In this document: positions 33,686 through 46,430 of the stretch, piece after piece
How the letters are laid out: every line of letters begins with the position of its first letter
Position numbering within the stretch: position 1 is the stretch's first letter
DNA from: Benincasa hispida
Taxonomy: Eukaryota > Streptophyta > Magnoliopsida > Cucurbitales > Cucurbitaceae
Assembly: GCF_009727055.1 (NCBI RefSeq)
Contig: NC_052350.1
Span: 26,848,866-26,912,865 of the forward strand
Direction: 5' to 3'
Length of the DNA: 64,000 nucleotides
Made by a program: the position numbers and the translations under genes
Notes under the pieces: model-generated
Told to the model about the DNA's origin: nothing
Databases searched by the model: none
Seen by the model: the letters and a program-made list of their open reading frames with translations, nothing else

Positions 33686-35600
33686 TATTGGGGTTAATGC
33701 CCTAAATCTCATAGGGTTCTATAGTTTGTAATTGTAATGTACAAATAATTTATTTATTTAATAAAATATGAGATGTTTTATTTGACATTTAGTAGCATTA
33801 ACCCACAAACCAATAAACTAACATCCAATGTTATCTTCTGTAGCTTAAACATGCATGTAGAGACATACAAGTGTACCATGTTTAAGTGATAACATAGATG
33901 GTCTATAGTAGATGGATAAGGTTGGATACATTATCCTTGTGACACTACGACACAACCCACTTTGTAGATATTACAATCATTGTAAAGTGTACAAATGATC
34001 TGGTCCTGATCATTCATGTAGAGATATGTGAGTAGGGGTATTCTATACAAAAGAGTTTATATAAGACTAGACCACGAAATTACTAGTCTCATTATATAAC
34101 ACTGTTTATAATAGAGACTTATATTTCACCAAGATGACCATAGGTGACATGATCTGAATCCTGATTGAGTTGTGGACTCCTGCCAATGAAGGCAGTCCTT
34201 TGATTTGTATGGGTGATAATGGCCGATCGTCGATGCAATATACCTACCATTTTGGGGATTCGTCTGATTGGGGACCTGGGAACATAGCTACACAAGATGA
34301 AATTCACTCATTCCCTAATATCGGGGTAAGTAAATAAATGCTCCTTTAAGAGCTGGTTTTAGGGCTTGAACAATATGGCACCACCCTCTCTTGGCTCGAA
34401 AGAGGTTTGGTCATAGTTGGACTATGACTTATTATTCATTAGAGGGATCAGTGGTAGGTAAAGAGTTATATAGCAAAAAGGTAATTTTGGCCAAACAGTA
34501 CTACAAGTAATTTGTGAAGGGTCATTGCACTGTTGACTGGTTATAACCAGTGGACACAGAAATATATCTGTAGTGCGAAGAGTACAGCTGTTGATCTTTA
34601 GTGGAGTGTCCGAAAGTTAATGGATATTGAATAATTTGATTAAAGAAGTTTAATTAATTATACAAGTACCCTTAGAGCTTCAATCTACAGGTTCATAAGG
34701 TCCTCTCTATAGCTCAACATGGATTAATGAGAATTAATTTTTGGATTAATTTGAATTTTTCAAATTAATTGAGTGAATTAATTATATGTGATATAATTAA
34801 TTTAACTTAATTATATATGATATAATCACATGTATTTGATATATTATAATACAAAGTTTATTTGAGAGAAAATAAATAGTTGAATATGATTCAAATATTA
34901 ATTATGTGAATTAGATTCATATAATTAAATTTAGTATAAATGAGATTTATATTAAATACCATTAATGAGAGAATTAAAACTATAGTTTATATTGTATTTG
35001 ATACAATATTAAACCATAGGTTATATGTTATATGATATAATATATGGTGTTATATATAGTATATATATATATATATTGATATTTTAAATTAAAATTAATT
35101 TAGTTTAATTTTAATTTTAATTTTAAATTAAAGGAAGGAAATAACTTCCCTCCACTTTGTTCTCTCAACTCATGTATTGAGTGTGGAATGGTTTTTTTTT
35201 TTTTTTTTTGTGTGATCTTCTTCTTCTCGTAGGAAGAATATACAAATTGTCTGTAATTTTTGAATCGTTGCTCACATATTACTACTCCTCGTAGGAAGAA
35301 TATCACATATCGCTGCTCACATACAAATGGTCTGTAGTTTTTTTTTTTTTTTTTTTTTGTGTGAACTTCTTCTTCTCGTAGGAAGAATATCCCTGCTCCT
35401 CTCAATCTTTCTCTCTCTTTCAAATATCTAAGAGCGCACAAACTCCTTAGTGATTCCCATCCCAAAGGAGAATATATGAGGTTCTAATTGTGGTGGGGGC
35501 CATTTTGGATCTTTTTTTTATCGTGATCTTTTTGGAGTAGAGGAATTTCATGAAGAAATCCGTCCTTCAAAGTAAGGTTTTTCTAACCCTATTAGATTCT
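33686..35600 (+). mobile_element. Copia A LTR (copy I), nearly full length
   Basis: Starts TATTGGGGTTAATGCCC (33686; second base changed). It has the stem-loop (34043-34066), the core 'cattagagggatcagtgg', the AT-rich zone and a T-rich 3' part with two diverged ~120-bp repeats around 'cttcttctcgtaggaagaat' (35170-35400). It is cut at the duplication junction about 35600, and the last ~150 bp present in copy K are missing. Open frames on the opposite strand (34119-34307, 35100-35465) are not genes. Confidence 0.75.
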
Positions 35601-35619
35601 CCCTAAGGTAAAGGCAAAT

Positions 35620-35960
35620 CCAGTCAGGGGTCTTCTTTTATCAGAATCACCTGCAAAGTCAGCATCCATGAATTCTTTAATCAATAGTTTATTTCATTAG
35701 GAGGTTTATAAAGTAGTCCCCTTTTTTAGTTCCAAATAGGAATCTGAAAACCCATTTGGTTGTCTCTGAATGATTCTTACCCATGTTTCCCATGTAACAA
35801 CTAACGAGTCTTGAGTTGTGTGCTAGATTTGGTCTAGTATAAACCATTAGGTATATCAAGCGGTATTAGAACAGGGGATATGGCTCTTGGCTTATTTGTC
35901 AACTGTCTCTTTAGGAGATTAACATGTGCTAGAGGTGTAGAGATTGAAGGAATCAAATTC
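35620..35960 (-). pseudogene. Copia B reverse transcriptase tail, duplicate copy
   Basis: Duplicate of 30900-31236: 'gtttcccatgtaacaactaa' and 'gtctagtataaaccattagg' correspond to the SRYMGNP and TKPNLAH region. Further frame breaks and a deletion near 35855-35900. The RNase H part is not included. Confidence 0.65.
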
Positions 35961-37068
35961 CTCGTGAAAGCATGTGAGCGCCGTGTAATTGAATTTCAAT
36001 TTAGAAAAACATCAAAACCAGATATGAGCATACAGTATTATGTACAACAAGATAAATAAAATAAAGCCTACAAGCATGCTTTCTACATAGAGTTAGAGAG
36101 AAAAGAACTTACTATTAAAGATAACATCTTATCGAAATTCCTCTTCAAGTTCACATCTCAAATTTGTATGAACACGAACACTAAAACACTAGACACCACT
36201 ATGATCTCCTTTAGAGTTTTGGAAGGGAAAGTAGAAATGCAGAGAGATTGAGAGAGGAATTTAAGAGAGTTTTTTTTCTTTCTTTCTTTCTTGTTTTTTT
36301 TTTTTTTTTTTTTTTTGTGATTTCACATTAATTATTTTACCATTCTTTGTTTTCATAAAACACTGATGAGAAGAAATTAGGGAGGGGAGTTACAATAACT
36401 CCCTCTCACATTTAGGAAAAATAATTCCCCTATGATGGGGAGTTAATATATTATATAAAATATAATATTAATAATATATAATTAATTAATTAACCATTTA
36501 ATAATTAACTATATATTATGCATCTTAATCATATTAAAATAAAACTCTCCCTTATAACCTATAGTTTTAATATGAATCCTATTCACATTAAGTTTTGACA
36601 TATTATTTATATGAATCTCATTCATATAGAGATTCATATAAATAATTTCTGTATCTTATTCAAATATTTATCTCTCATATATTATATAGTTTTGATTATA
36701 AATCATATTTATAATTAACTATTACTATAATTGATCACTTTACATTATATTTTATATTAATCACGTCATTATAATTAAAACCCTCAATTCCTTTAAATAA
36801 TTTGATCCATTTAAATTATTCCAAAAGCAATTATTTCTTTTTTTATCCGTAGTGAGCTAGTAAGGGGTCCTTATGGACCTATAGATTAGAAGCTTCAAGG
36901 ATACGAAATTAATTAATTAAATTAATCAACATTTATTAACTTTCGATTAGTCCATTAAAGACCGATAGCTACACTCTCTGCATTATAGATATATTTTGTG
37001 TCCACAGATATAATCAACCAATAGTAAGTTGACCATTGACGAATTTCTCGTAACTAGGGTTGAAAAAA
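35961..37068 (-). mobile_element. Copia A LTR fragment (copy J), 3' half, duplicate of copy H
   Basis: Same structure as 31236-32195, including the break at 'aactagggttg' where the GTCCCC-rich insert starts, so the insert predates the duplication. It carries a poly-T expansion at about 36283-36316. Confidence 0.7.
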
Positions 37069-37430
37069 TTCTTCGTGAGGTCGGTCCCCAAGCGGAGAAT
37101 CCCTGGTTTGACAGGAGATGGGGGTTAAATTGAGGACCTCTTTAGGGTCCCCGTCCAGGGACAGGGAGGATATCCCCGCCCCGACCTCGATTATATTTTT
37201 AGATATACTTACATATATATACACATATATATATATATATATCTAACTTTTCACGTTTAGTCTAGTTTTTAATTTGGCCCAATCTAAGCCCAACTAAAGT
37301 GTCCAAGTCCAAACCAAACAAAAGGGTATCTTAGAGAAAAAAAAAGTCCCCGTGGGGAAACGAAAGGGAAGGAAATGGGTCCCCCTAAAGGGAATCGAAT
37401 TCCCACGGAAGCATTGGATCACGTTGCAAT
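37069..37430. repeat. GTCCCC/GGGGAC-rich insert (copy 2)
   Basis: Counterpart of 32196-32610 with a single 'aggatatccccgcccc' unit and an (AT/AC)n run at 37212-37240. No coding frame. Confidence 0.55.
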
Positions 37431-40400
37431 TTCCAAAATTGGTTTTATTGAAATAGTGAACTATTCATAAAAACAGAGGATGAACATCAAATTTAAGCAT
37501 GCTACTAAAAGAGGAAGAAGGAAAAGGATATCACTTTTTTCAAATCCTGATTTTCACGATTTCCTCTCCCTTTTCTCATGAACACCTCTTTAACGAACAA
37601 GGACACTACAGTAAGAGTTACATTGTTATTCTCATGGATTCCAAGGGGTAGAAGTGTGGTCTCTAACACTTGGAAGAGGAAGAGGTAGAGATAATTTGTT
37701 GAGAGAGTATAGAGAATTTTTAGTGGAGAGGCTAGGTTTATTCATCAAATGAAACCCTTGTCCTAAATAGACTATAAAGATGTATTTATGTGGAGAAGAG
37801 TTAACCCTTTCTCCAAATTTTTCCTTTTCCACCTATAAAGCTAATTAATTAAATAATCATTATTTAATTAATTGACATACTAATTAAATAACTATATATT
37901 AAATCAAATTTAATATAGAGTTAATTAATTAACATAAATATCACATATTTATACTAACCTCCATTTTCCATCATTTGTTAATTAATTAATTAATTAAACA
38001 CCAATTATTCCATTAATATATAAGTTAAATAACTATATTATATGATATTTAATATAGAGTTAATTAATCAACATATAAATATCACATATTTATATTCATA
38101 CATCTCATTATGAATCAAATTCATATAAATCTAATATTTGAATCTCATTCAAACACATCTCTCTTATACTGTAATTCTCTATGAGTCCAATTCATATGAA
38201 TTTAATATTCTAATCTCATTCAAATATTTCTCTCTTACATAACTTGGATTATAAATCACACCTATAATAAACTGTTGGGGTTGATGCCTTGAATCTTGTA
38301 GGGTCTTGTAGTTTGTAATTATAATGTACAAACAATTTATTTATTTAATAATATATGTGATGTTTTATTTAACATTTAGTAGAATTAACTCACAAACCAA
38401 TAAACTAACATCCAAGGATATCTTCTATAGCTTAAACATTTATGTAGAGAGATACGGGTGCAACATGTTTAAATGTAAAACTAAATGCTCTGTAGTAGAT
38501 GGATAAGGTTGGGTATCTTATCTTGGTGACACTACGAAACTACCCACATTGTAGATATTACAGTTGTTATAAAGTGCTACAAACGATCCAATCCTGATCA
38601 TTCGTGTAGAGATATGTGAGCAGAGATATTCTATACAAAGGGGTTTGTATAAGACTGAACCACGAAATGACTAGTCTCATTATATCACCGTTCATAATAG
38701 AGACTTACATTTCACCAAGATGACCATAGGTGGCATGACCTGAATCCTGATTGAGTTGCGAACTCTTGCCTATGAAGGCAATCCTTTGATTTGTATGGGT
38801 GAGAGTGACCAAATCGCCCACTCAATATGCCTACTATTTTGGGGATTCGTCTAATTGAGGAGCTAGGAACATAACTACACAAGACAGAATTCACTCTTTC
38901 CCTAACGTCGAGGTAAGTAGATAAATTGCTCCTTTAAGAGCTGATTCTAGGACTTTGAACAATGTGACACCACACCCTCTCTTGGCTCGGAGGGGTTTGG
39001 TCATAGTTGGACTATAACTTATTGTTCATGAGAGGGATCAATGGTACGTAAGGAGTTAGATGTATCTATAAGGGCAAAAAGGTAATTTTGACCCAATTGT
39101 ACTTACGAGCAATTTGTGAAGTGTCATTGCACTGTTGACTGGTTATATCCAATGCACACAGAAATATATCTGTAGTGCAAAGAGTGCAGTAGTTGGTGTT
39201 TAGTGGAGCGTCTGACAGCTCATGGATGTTGAATAAGTCAATTAAAGAAGTTTAATTAATTATTCAAGTAGCATTAGAGCTTCAATCTACAGGTCCATGA
39301 GGTCCCATAGATGTAGCTCAATAGGGATTAATGAAAATTAATTTTTAGATTAATTTGAATTGTTCAAATTAATTGAGGGAATTGATTATATGTGATATAA
39401 TTAACTTAACTTAATAATATATGATATACTGACTATAATGTATTTGATACATTATAATAAAAAGTTTATTTAAGAGGAAATAAATATTTGGTTATGATTC
39501 AAATATTTATTATGTGGAATAGATTCATATAATTAAATTTAGTATAAATGAGATTTATATTAAATACCATTAATGAGAGAATTAAAACTAGAGGTTATAT
39601 TGTATTTGATACAATATTAAACTATAGGTTATATGTTATATATGATATAATATATAGTTATATATATAACTTAATATATATATATTAGATTTATTTTAAA
39701 TTAAAAAATTAATTTAGTTTTATTTTTATTTTAATTTGGAATTAAAAGGAGGGAAACTTTCCTCCCCTTTATTCTCTAACTCAGGTAGTGAATGGGGAAT
39801 GGTTTTTTTTTTTGTGCGATCTTCTTCTTCTCATAGGAAAAATATACAAATGGTTTCTCATAGGAAAAATATACAAATGGTCTGTAATTTTTGAATCGCT
39901 AAAGAACTTTTCCCTCAGACGCACTACTCCTCTCAATCTCCCCTTCTCTTCCAAATATCTAAGAGCGCACAAACTCTTAAGTGATTCTCATCCGAAAGGA
40001 GAATGCAGGAGGTTCTGATTGTGGTGGTGGCCATTTTACATCCCTTTTTATCGCGGTCTTTTTGGAGTAGAGGAATTCCTTGAAGAAATCCGTTATTCAA
40101 AGGTAAGGTTTTTCTAACCCTAATATCTTTATCTCCCCTCTAGAATGCATGCTGTAATTGCTGTTTATGCACATTTTATATTATGTAAAAATTGTATGAT
40201 TATGTGAAAATTAAATTTGGGTCGATCTCCCCTTCCGCTTTAGGACCTTCATCGGTTCCTTCATTAACAACATTATATATTAATGATATTAATATAAAAT
40301 TCCTTCAAATGATTTGAGCAATTCAAATCATTCCTCATTAGTATCCTTTAGCGACCTAACAAGGGGACCTTATGGACTTATAGATTAGAATCTCTAATTA

Positions 40401-41150
40401 TATGATATTAATTAATTAAACTCTTTAATTAAATTAATCAATGTTCATTAACCACCGTCATTGCACTAAAGACCGATAGTTGCAATCTTCACACTGCAAA
40501 TATATTTATGTGTCTACGAATATAACCAATAATAGGGAGTTAATCCATCACAAAATACTCGTAACTACAGATGGACCAAATTACCATTTTACCCCTATAG
40601 TTACATTTAACTCAAGTACCACTGATTCCTCTAATGAATAATCAGTTTATAATCCAACTATAAATTGATACCTCTCGAGCTAGTGAGAGGTTGAGGCCTC
40701 ATTATTCAAGGCTCGAAATTAGCTATTAAAGGAGTAATTTGTCTACTTTATCTAAGGTCGAGAATGAATGGATTCAATCTTGTGTAGTTGTGTTCCCAGC
40801 TCCCTACTCAAACAAATCCCTAAAATGGTAGGGCATATTGAGTCAGCTAACATTACTACTCTCACCCATACAAATCAAAGGATTGCCTTTATAAGCAAGA
40901 GTTCACAACTCATTGAGAATTAAGGTCAAGTCACCTATGGTCATCCTAGTAAAATGTAAGTCTCTTCTAGTAACAGTGTTAGAGACTATTAATTTTATGG
41001 TCCAGTCTTATACAAACTCTCTATACCCTGGCTCAAATGTCTCCACATGAATGATCAGGATCAGATCATTTGTAGTACTTTACAACAATTGTAATAACTA
41101 CAAAGGGGGTCATATTCGTAGTGTCACCAAGATAAGGTACCTATAGTTAA
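37431..41150 (-). mobile_element. Copia A LTR (copy L2), split by solo LTR K
   Basis: A minus-strand LTR in two parts. The 3' part (37431-38272) ends in the AT-rich zone. After the inserted plus-strand LTR (38273-40263) it resumes at 'ttaacaacattatatattaa' and runs through 'caaggggaccttatgg' and the core to 'gataaggtaccta' at 41150. The first ~240 bp of the LTR are missing where the next LTR piece begins. Confidence 0.7.
38273..40263 (+). mobile_element. Copia A solo LTR (copy K), full length
   Basis: Starts TGTTGGGGTTGATGCC at 38273 and ends 'catcggttccttca' at 40263, 1991 bp. It sits inside minus-strand LTR L2, whose parts resume on both sides. The flanking five bases are 'taaac' (left) and 'ttaac' (right), one mismatch, consistent with an old target-site duplication. 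No internal region is attached, so it fits a solo LTR left by LTR-LTR recombination. It has the stem-loop (38631-38653) and the core. Confidence 0.75.
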
Positions 41151-42252
41151 CAAATATTGATTATTGTGGTTAATGAGTTTAGCTAATTAACTTCATGTCG
41201 TTAGAGTTTCTGATCTGTAGGTCTATGAGGTTCCTTTCCTAGCTCGTAAAGGGAATTGAGGTAACTATGTCTTGAATAGAGTTTGAAATATTCAAATTCA
41301 CTTAGGAAAATAATATAATTTATAATGATACAATATAGTATAAAGTTTATATTTTAATTAAACTTTATAATATAAATTCAATTTTGTATATGATTCAAAA
41401 TTATTTTATGGGAAAACTAAATATTTGAAGGAGTTCAAATATTAATTTAAGATGAATTGGATTCATATTAAAACTATAGATTAAAGTTAATGCATATTAG
41501 ATACACATTAAAACTATAGTTTATGAGAGAAATACAATTGGATATGATTAAAAATGTAGGCTAAATTAAATATTTGATATTTAATTTGGTAAATATTTAA
41601 TTGGCGAATTAAAAAATTATTTAATTAAATTAAGTTTAATTTGATTTGATTTAATTAAATTAATTGAATTAAAAACTATAGGTTATGTGAGAGATGTTTC
41701 ATTTAAATATGATTTAGATGAGATCATTAATTAAATAAGGTTTTAATTAATTAAATTAGTTTATTTTTTTATTAATTAAATCAAATATCTCCTACATAGG
41801 GGAGTTATCTGAAACGTGGGATCATCTCTCTCTTATTTGATTAAAAACCTGTAAAAAGAATTGAAGAAGATAGAGGTAAGGTTGTGCTTCTTGTTTTACA
41901 AAGAGATCTCCCCAAAATTCTCCCTTTTTTCTTCAGATTGTTCATTTTCTTTCCCACAAATCAGTACCAAGAATTCTCATAGAAATGGTCATCTATTGGT
42001 AATATTGATTTCAATCCCAAAGGAGAATTGGTGATTTTTATTCAAGTGATCTACAAAAGGAAGCTTGTCTCCTCTTTATTGTAGAATTGAATTTATTTTT
42101 AAACATGCTTAACCTAGGATTTTACAGTAGGTTTAATTTTATTAAATCTCCGTGATATTCTATGTTTTCCAATGTATTGGTATCTCGTTTTCTAAATTAA
42201 TATTGAGAAAATGTTTTGTTAATTTCACTGCACTAGGGTTTTTATCCCTACA
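41151..42252 (+). mobile_element. Copia A LTR (copy M), 3' half, joined to internal region
   Basis: Begins abruptly within the LTR ('tagttaacaaatattgatt') and runs through the AT-rich zone and the 3' part ('ctcccaaaattctccc') to the LTR end 'ccctaca' at 42252. The primer site follows. This is the 5' LTR of Copia A element 3; its first ~900 bp are lost at the junction with L2. Confidence 0.75.
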
Positions 42253-42253
42253 A

Positions 42254-42265
42254 TTGGTATCAGAG
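42254..42265 (+). promoter_or_regulatory. Primer binding site of Copia A element 3
   Basis: TTGGTATCAGAG, exact match to the common tRNA-iMet-type site, one base after the LTR end at 42252. Confidence 0.9.
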
Positions 42266-45200
42266 TCATATCATAAAATTAGTTTAGAATTCTGAAATTT
42301 GCATTAGGTTTGGTGGGATAAATTGCATTGTGAACGTGGTTTTGTGAACGAATGTTTACAGTAATTTTGGCCATAGAATTTCATGTTTTGATTCGATCAA
42401 CTTGTAAAGGCCTCTACGTTTTTGGACATTTAATCATGTAATTTGAGTCTTCTGTAAGTCCATGTCTAGAACTAGGGTTGTAAATGATGAAAATCGAGAC
42501 CAAATTTGGCCAAAAACAGAAGAACAATCGACGAACTGCCCATAGTTGACTTTTGGTGTTGCAACGTTGCAACATTGCTCTCGACAATGCAACACTACGA
42601 TACCTATGTTGACAGGGTTGCACCGCACGCGATTTAGTTGTGGTCCAGGGTGGTTTAATCCAGTTTGGTTGGTTTAAAGTGGTTAGGTCTAGTTTTGTAC
42701 TGGGTTGGCTTGGTCGTGATTTTGGGATCCGGTTCGAAGTGGTTCTGGCGGTTTGAGTTGGTTTGTTCAGTTTTGGGGAGGCAGAAGTAGTTTTAGGATA
42801 AAATTTGCATAATTATTGTAATTTATTGCTTTATTTTATTCTAGGGGCCAAATTACCAGTTCATTTGCTATTTAAATGTTCTGTGGATGTCATTTAGATA
42901 AATCCCACCATAAGTTAGCATGTTTATGCATTTTAATATATTATAAGCATTATAATGTAGGCATTAATGCATGATATGTATATAATTTCATGAGTTATTT
43001 AATATATTTTGATATGTTAAATATATGAAATTGGAAAAACATGATGCATGACATTACTTAGGTAAATATAAAGAGTTATATTTATTTATGTTTTGTGTAA
43101 TGCATGGTTGATTTTCATAATTTATTTAATATAAGTGTTATATTAATAAAGGTTAAAATCAATTTACATTGAGCATGACCCATCCATAGTTTCATGGATA
43201 TTTGTAATAGATAGTAGAACAAGAGAAAAAAATCTAAAAATATATTACATCTTTAAAATATTTGTAAATATGTATGAGTTGACTAGTCAATCTTTGATTT
43301 TTTTTTTTTTAATTTTTAATTTTTCCCTTCATTGTCTTTTCATTTCTTCAGTTTTTGCTTCTTCTCTTTTTCTTATCTTTAAAATTTTTCTTTCCTTTAT
43401 TTGAAGTACTCGATTCATAATTGATTTAACACCAACAAGCCAATCATCAAGTTTGATTATTGTAAAAAATAATAAATATAAATAGCAAATGAAAGTCTAT
43501 AAGTGATAACCACTAATATTTTCTATCATTGATAGCTTAATCTTTGATTATATTTCCATAATTAGTAGCCACTAATAGAAATCTATCATTGATAACCAAC
43601 TTAGTGAATTTAATTAATAAAGTTGAATCTTAAACTAAAATGTAAGTGGAATGCTTAGAAGTTATAACTAATAGCATGTTTATCAGTGATAGAAGCTATC
43701 ATTGAAAAGAAAAGGGACTTATAAATGTTTGGGAATGATAAAAAATGGGCAAAAAGGTGTTCAGTGGCTATGATGGATAGAAGCTACTACTGAGAGCATG
43801 TTACCAATGATAGAAGCTAATACTAATAACATGTTATTGATGATTGAAGCTACTCGATAGCAAGTTATCAGTGATAGAAGCTACCCGATAGCATATTATC
43901 GGTGATAGAAGCTACTACTAATAGCACGTTATCGGTAATAGAGAACTATCACTGATAACATGATATGAGTGAGATCATTGATAGCATCTTATTAGTGAAA
44001 GAAGCTATCACTAATAACCACAATATGAGTGATATTAGTGATATCGGTGATAGAACTTGGTGATATCTATATATCAAATTTCTTTCAAAGTTGATAACCA
44101 GTTAAAGAAGTCTATCATTGATAGCCTTAAGTGTTAATATTTCAAGGTTGATCCTAATTGGTAAAAGTCTATCAGTGATAGCGACTGGTAGCTGCTATCA
44201 TTGATAGCCATGATAAAAGATATTATTAGTGATAGTTACTATGACAATCAAAGTTGTTGGTTTTCTTTCAAAGTTGATCATTATTTATAAATCTATCATT
44301 GATAGCCACTGATAGCCTTAAGTATTAATATTTCAAAGTTGATTCCAATTGATGAAAGTGTATCAAAGATAGCTACTGATAATTGATAGCAAATAAAATC
44401 TAATATTTCAAGATTGTCTTAATTTTTTTCAAATTGAAAGTTATCGCTGATAATAACTATAATCGATAGCAATTGATAGAAGTTATCCGCAATAGCAGCT
44501 AATAGCAGCTAACAGAGGCTATCACTGATAGTTGCTATCAGTGACAGCTTTTAATTTGAGAAAACTGGAAAAAAGTGAGCAAAATGGTGGCTATGCATGA
44601 ATTTTTTAGTCTTTTACCGTTTTTTGATTTATATATGCAATTATTTTATCCTTGTACTACATATTCTATTATTTTGAGCTTGAATTCTATTTATGCAACT
44701 AGCCCTAATTTCATATAATTGTTATATTAGGGTCATGAAATGCATATAATATGGTTTTCTTGTTAATTAGAATTTGATCGAATAAACCATAAAAAGCATG
44801 ATTACAGGGCTAATAATTAATTTTGTAATAGTTATAAAAATAAATATTTAGTAATTGTTAACCTATAATAAAGAATTGCATGTAAACTTAGGATCTTAGG
44901 GAACTGGAATTAATTTTAAATGTTAAAAATTATTTTAGGCCTTAGATCACATTAATTCTAATAATATTACAATTAAGTTCTATTTGTTTTAATAGATTTA
45001 TAATATGATTAATAGGGCAAATAGAAATTTAGGTTATAAGAGAACTCTATCGGTGAAGTTCTATCTAGGTTGGGGGTTCTTAAGATGACGGTTTATAGAA
45101 CACCTCCTACCTGGAAACTGACATTGAACTTGAGTTAAATTAACCTTAGTTCTGTTAGCATACAATGTTACTAAGTTAATAAAATCATTTAATTCACCTA

Positions 45201-46034
45201 GAACATTAGAGTAAAGACCTTTTTATAAGGGTCATATTAGGCATAGACTTAGATGGATTCATTAGCCGTAATTAAACTAAGTATAATAAAGCCCTAATAT
45301 GATAGAACACTTTAGTGGGAGAAAAATGGTATATGAGATATATCAATTTTTAGCTCTCACATCTTTAACAGTTCACACCGTGAGATTAATGTTCAACTTT
45401 GTATCGTCCTAGACGCGGCCTCCCTTTGGAAAGTATTTGCATGGGTCAATACTAAGGTGAATAGGAAAAATGTTTATAGTAAGCGGGAGAAGGACGTATG
45501 TTAACATATCCTATGGTCTCCTCCATTAGGTTACATCGTGAGATTGCTATAATTTGCATGCATGTCATTCTAGAGTGACCATCCCTTTGGAGGGCCTGAT
45601 CATAGGATTCAGATCAACACAAACTCCAGTAATGGATATGGTTTCTTAGGTTAATCTTCAACAATTGCTTTTCCTTAAAGTAGCTTGTTGAAATGTACAT
45701 CTGGGATCCGAAATGGTATGGTCACACTTATGAGATGAATTAAGTAGTTACTGAATCTTTGGTCGAAAAACGGTAGCCACAAACTCTAGGAATAAGTATT
45801 ATTTTGGTATTAGTAATCAGCTGAGATTGTTCCAATTTACGGGAAGGGTAGCTGATAACCCTTTGGTGGCTGTCGCTCTAAATCTCTGAAATATTGTTGC
45901 CAAAACTAAATCAATAATTTAAGTAGGGTTCTTTGATTTATTGTTTTTTCTGAATTGACTGAATACTTATATGTTGTGTAATAGGTTAAGGCAAATATAA
46001 CTGGGACGTTCAATTGTTTGTTATTCGTTTCAAC
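42266..46034 (+). other. Copia A element 3: untranslated leader
   Basis: A 3.77-kb leader between primer site and gag. It shares modules with the other leaders: the TTGCAACG block (42555-42605), the AT-rich 'cattataatgtaggcat' zone (42930-43140), and the 'gatgacggtttatagaacac' to 'tttgcatgggtcaatact' module (45090-45460), which recurs at 63600-64000. It is longer than the 2.55-kb leader of element 1, at least partly because of the TGATAG array (43490-44560). No convincing coding frame. Confidence 0.65.
43490..44560. repeat. Array of palindromic CTATCANTGATAG units
   Basis: About 1.07 kb of diverged, irregularly spaced units built on the 13-base palindrome CTATCA-N-TGATAG and its partial forms (agctatcattgatagcc, gaagctactac…). 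Exact or near-exact palindromes are seen near 43526, 44112, 44167, 44190, 44296 and 44518. Spacing ranges from about 20 to 60 bases. It is not a CRISPR array (no constant-length repeats or spacers) and has no coding frame. The motif is the same as in the MITE-like element at 27228-27412. Confidence 0.8.
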
Positions 46035-46430
46035 ATGTCTTCCACAATTATTTCCTTGCTTAAGAACAAAAAACTAGTCTGTGAGAACTATGCGAAGTGA
46101 AAATCTAACTTGAATATGATTTTAGTTACAGATGATCTGCGATTCGTCTTAACGAAGTAGTGTCCTCCAATCCCTGCTGAAATGTATCCCAAGCATTGAG
46201 GGATGCTTATGACTGCTGGACAAAGGCCAATGTCAAGGCCCGAGTCTATATCTGGATGAGTATTTGTCGAGGCCTAAGTCTATATCTTGGCAAGTATGTC
46301 TGATGTTCTTATCAAGAAACACGAGGCCATGATCACTGCTTGTCAGATCATAGAGTCCGTCCAAGAGATATTTGGACAACCGTCCTCTCAGATCTGGCAC
46401 AAGGCTCTCAAGTACATTTAACATGCATAG
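46035..46430 (+). pseudogene. Copia A element 3: gag fragment
   Basis: ATG at 46035 (MSSTIISLLKNKKLVCENYAK). It continues as ILVTDDLRFVL, then after stops YILASMSDVLIKKHE, IFGQPSSQIWHKALKYI. A ~45-bp internal duplication lies at 46225-46300 ('aaggcccgagtctatatct' and 'gaggcctaagtctatatct'). It ends at about 46421, where Gypsy/Tat-like sequence begins. The tryptophan codon of the N-terminal motif is TGA. Confidence 0.8.

Larger units (their letters stand above)
30891..40118. repeat. Tandem duplication of a ~4.6-kb nested LTR block
   Basis: Copy 1 runs from 'ggcaaatccagttagggg' (30893) to about 35607. Copy 2 runs from 'ggcaaatccagtcagggg' (35610) to about 40118, where both share 'aaggtttttctaaccct' and then diverge. 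The order of parts is the same in both: Copia B RT piece, minus-strand LTR, GTCCCC-rich insert, second minus-strand LTR, plus-strand LTR. The copies differ by indels and many substitutions (roughly one in ten by eye), so the event is not recent. Confidence 0.8.

Noticed and set aside
34119..34307. Similar opposite-strand open frames in LTR cores (34119-34307, 38712-38894, 60937-61128)
   Set aside because: They recur because the LTR core recurs. Frames break in the other copies, and they lie antisense in noncoding LTR.
35100..35465. 121-codon open frame with long Lys runs
   Set aside because: Reverse reading of poly-T tracts in LTR I. Not found in copy K, which has the same region.
43490..44560. 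Possible CRISPR-like array
   Set aside because: Units are palindromes of varying length and spacing with no constant repeats and spacers, in a plant nuclear setting inside a retrotransposon leader.
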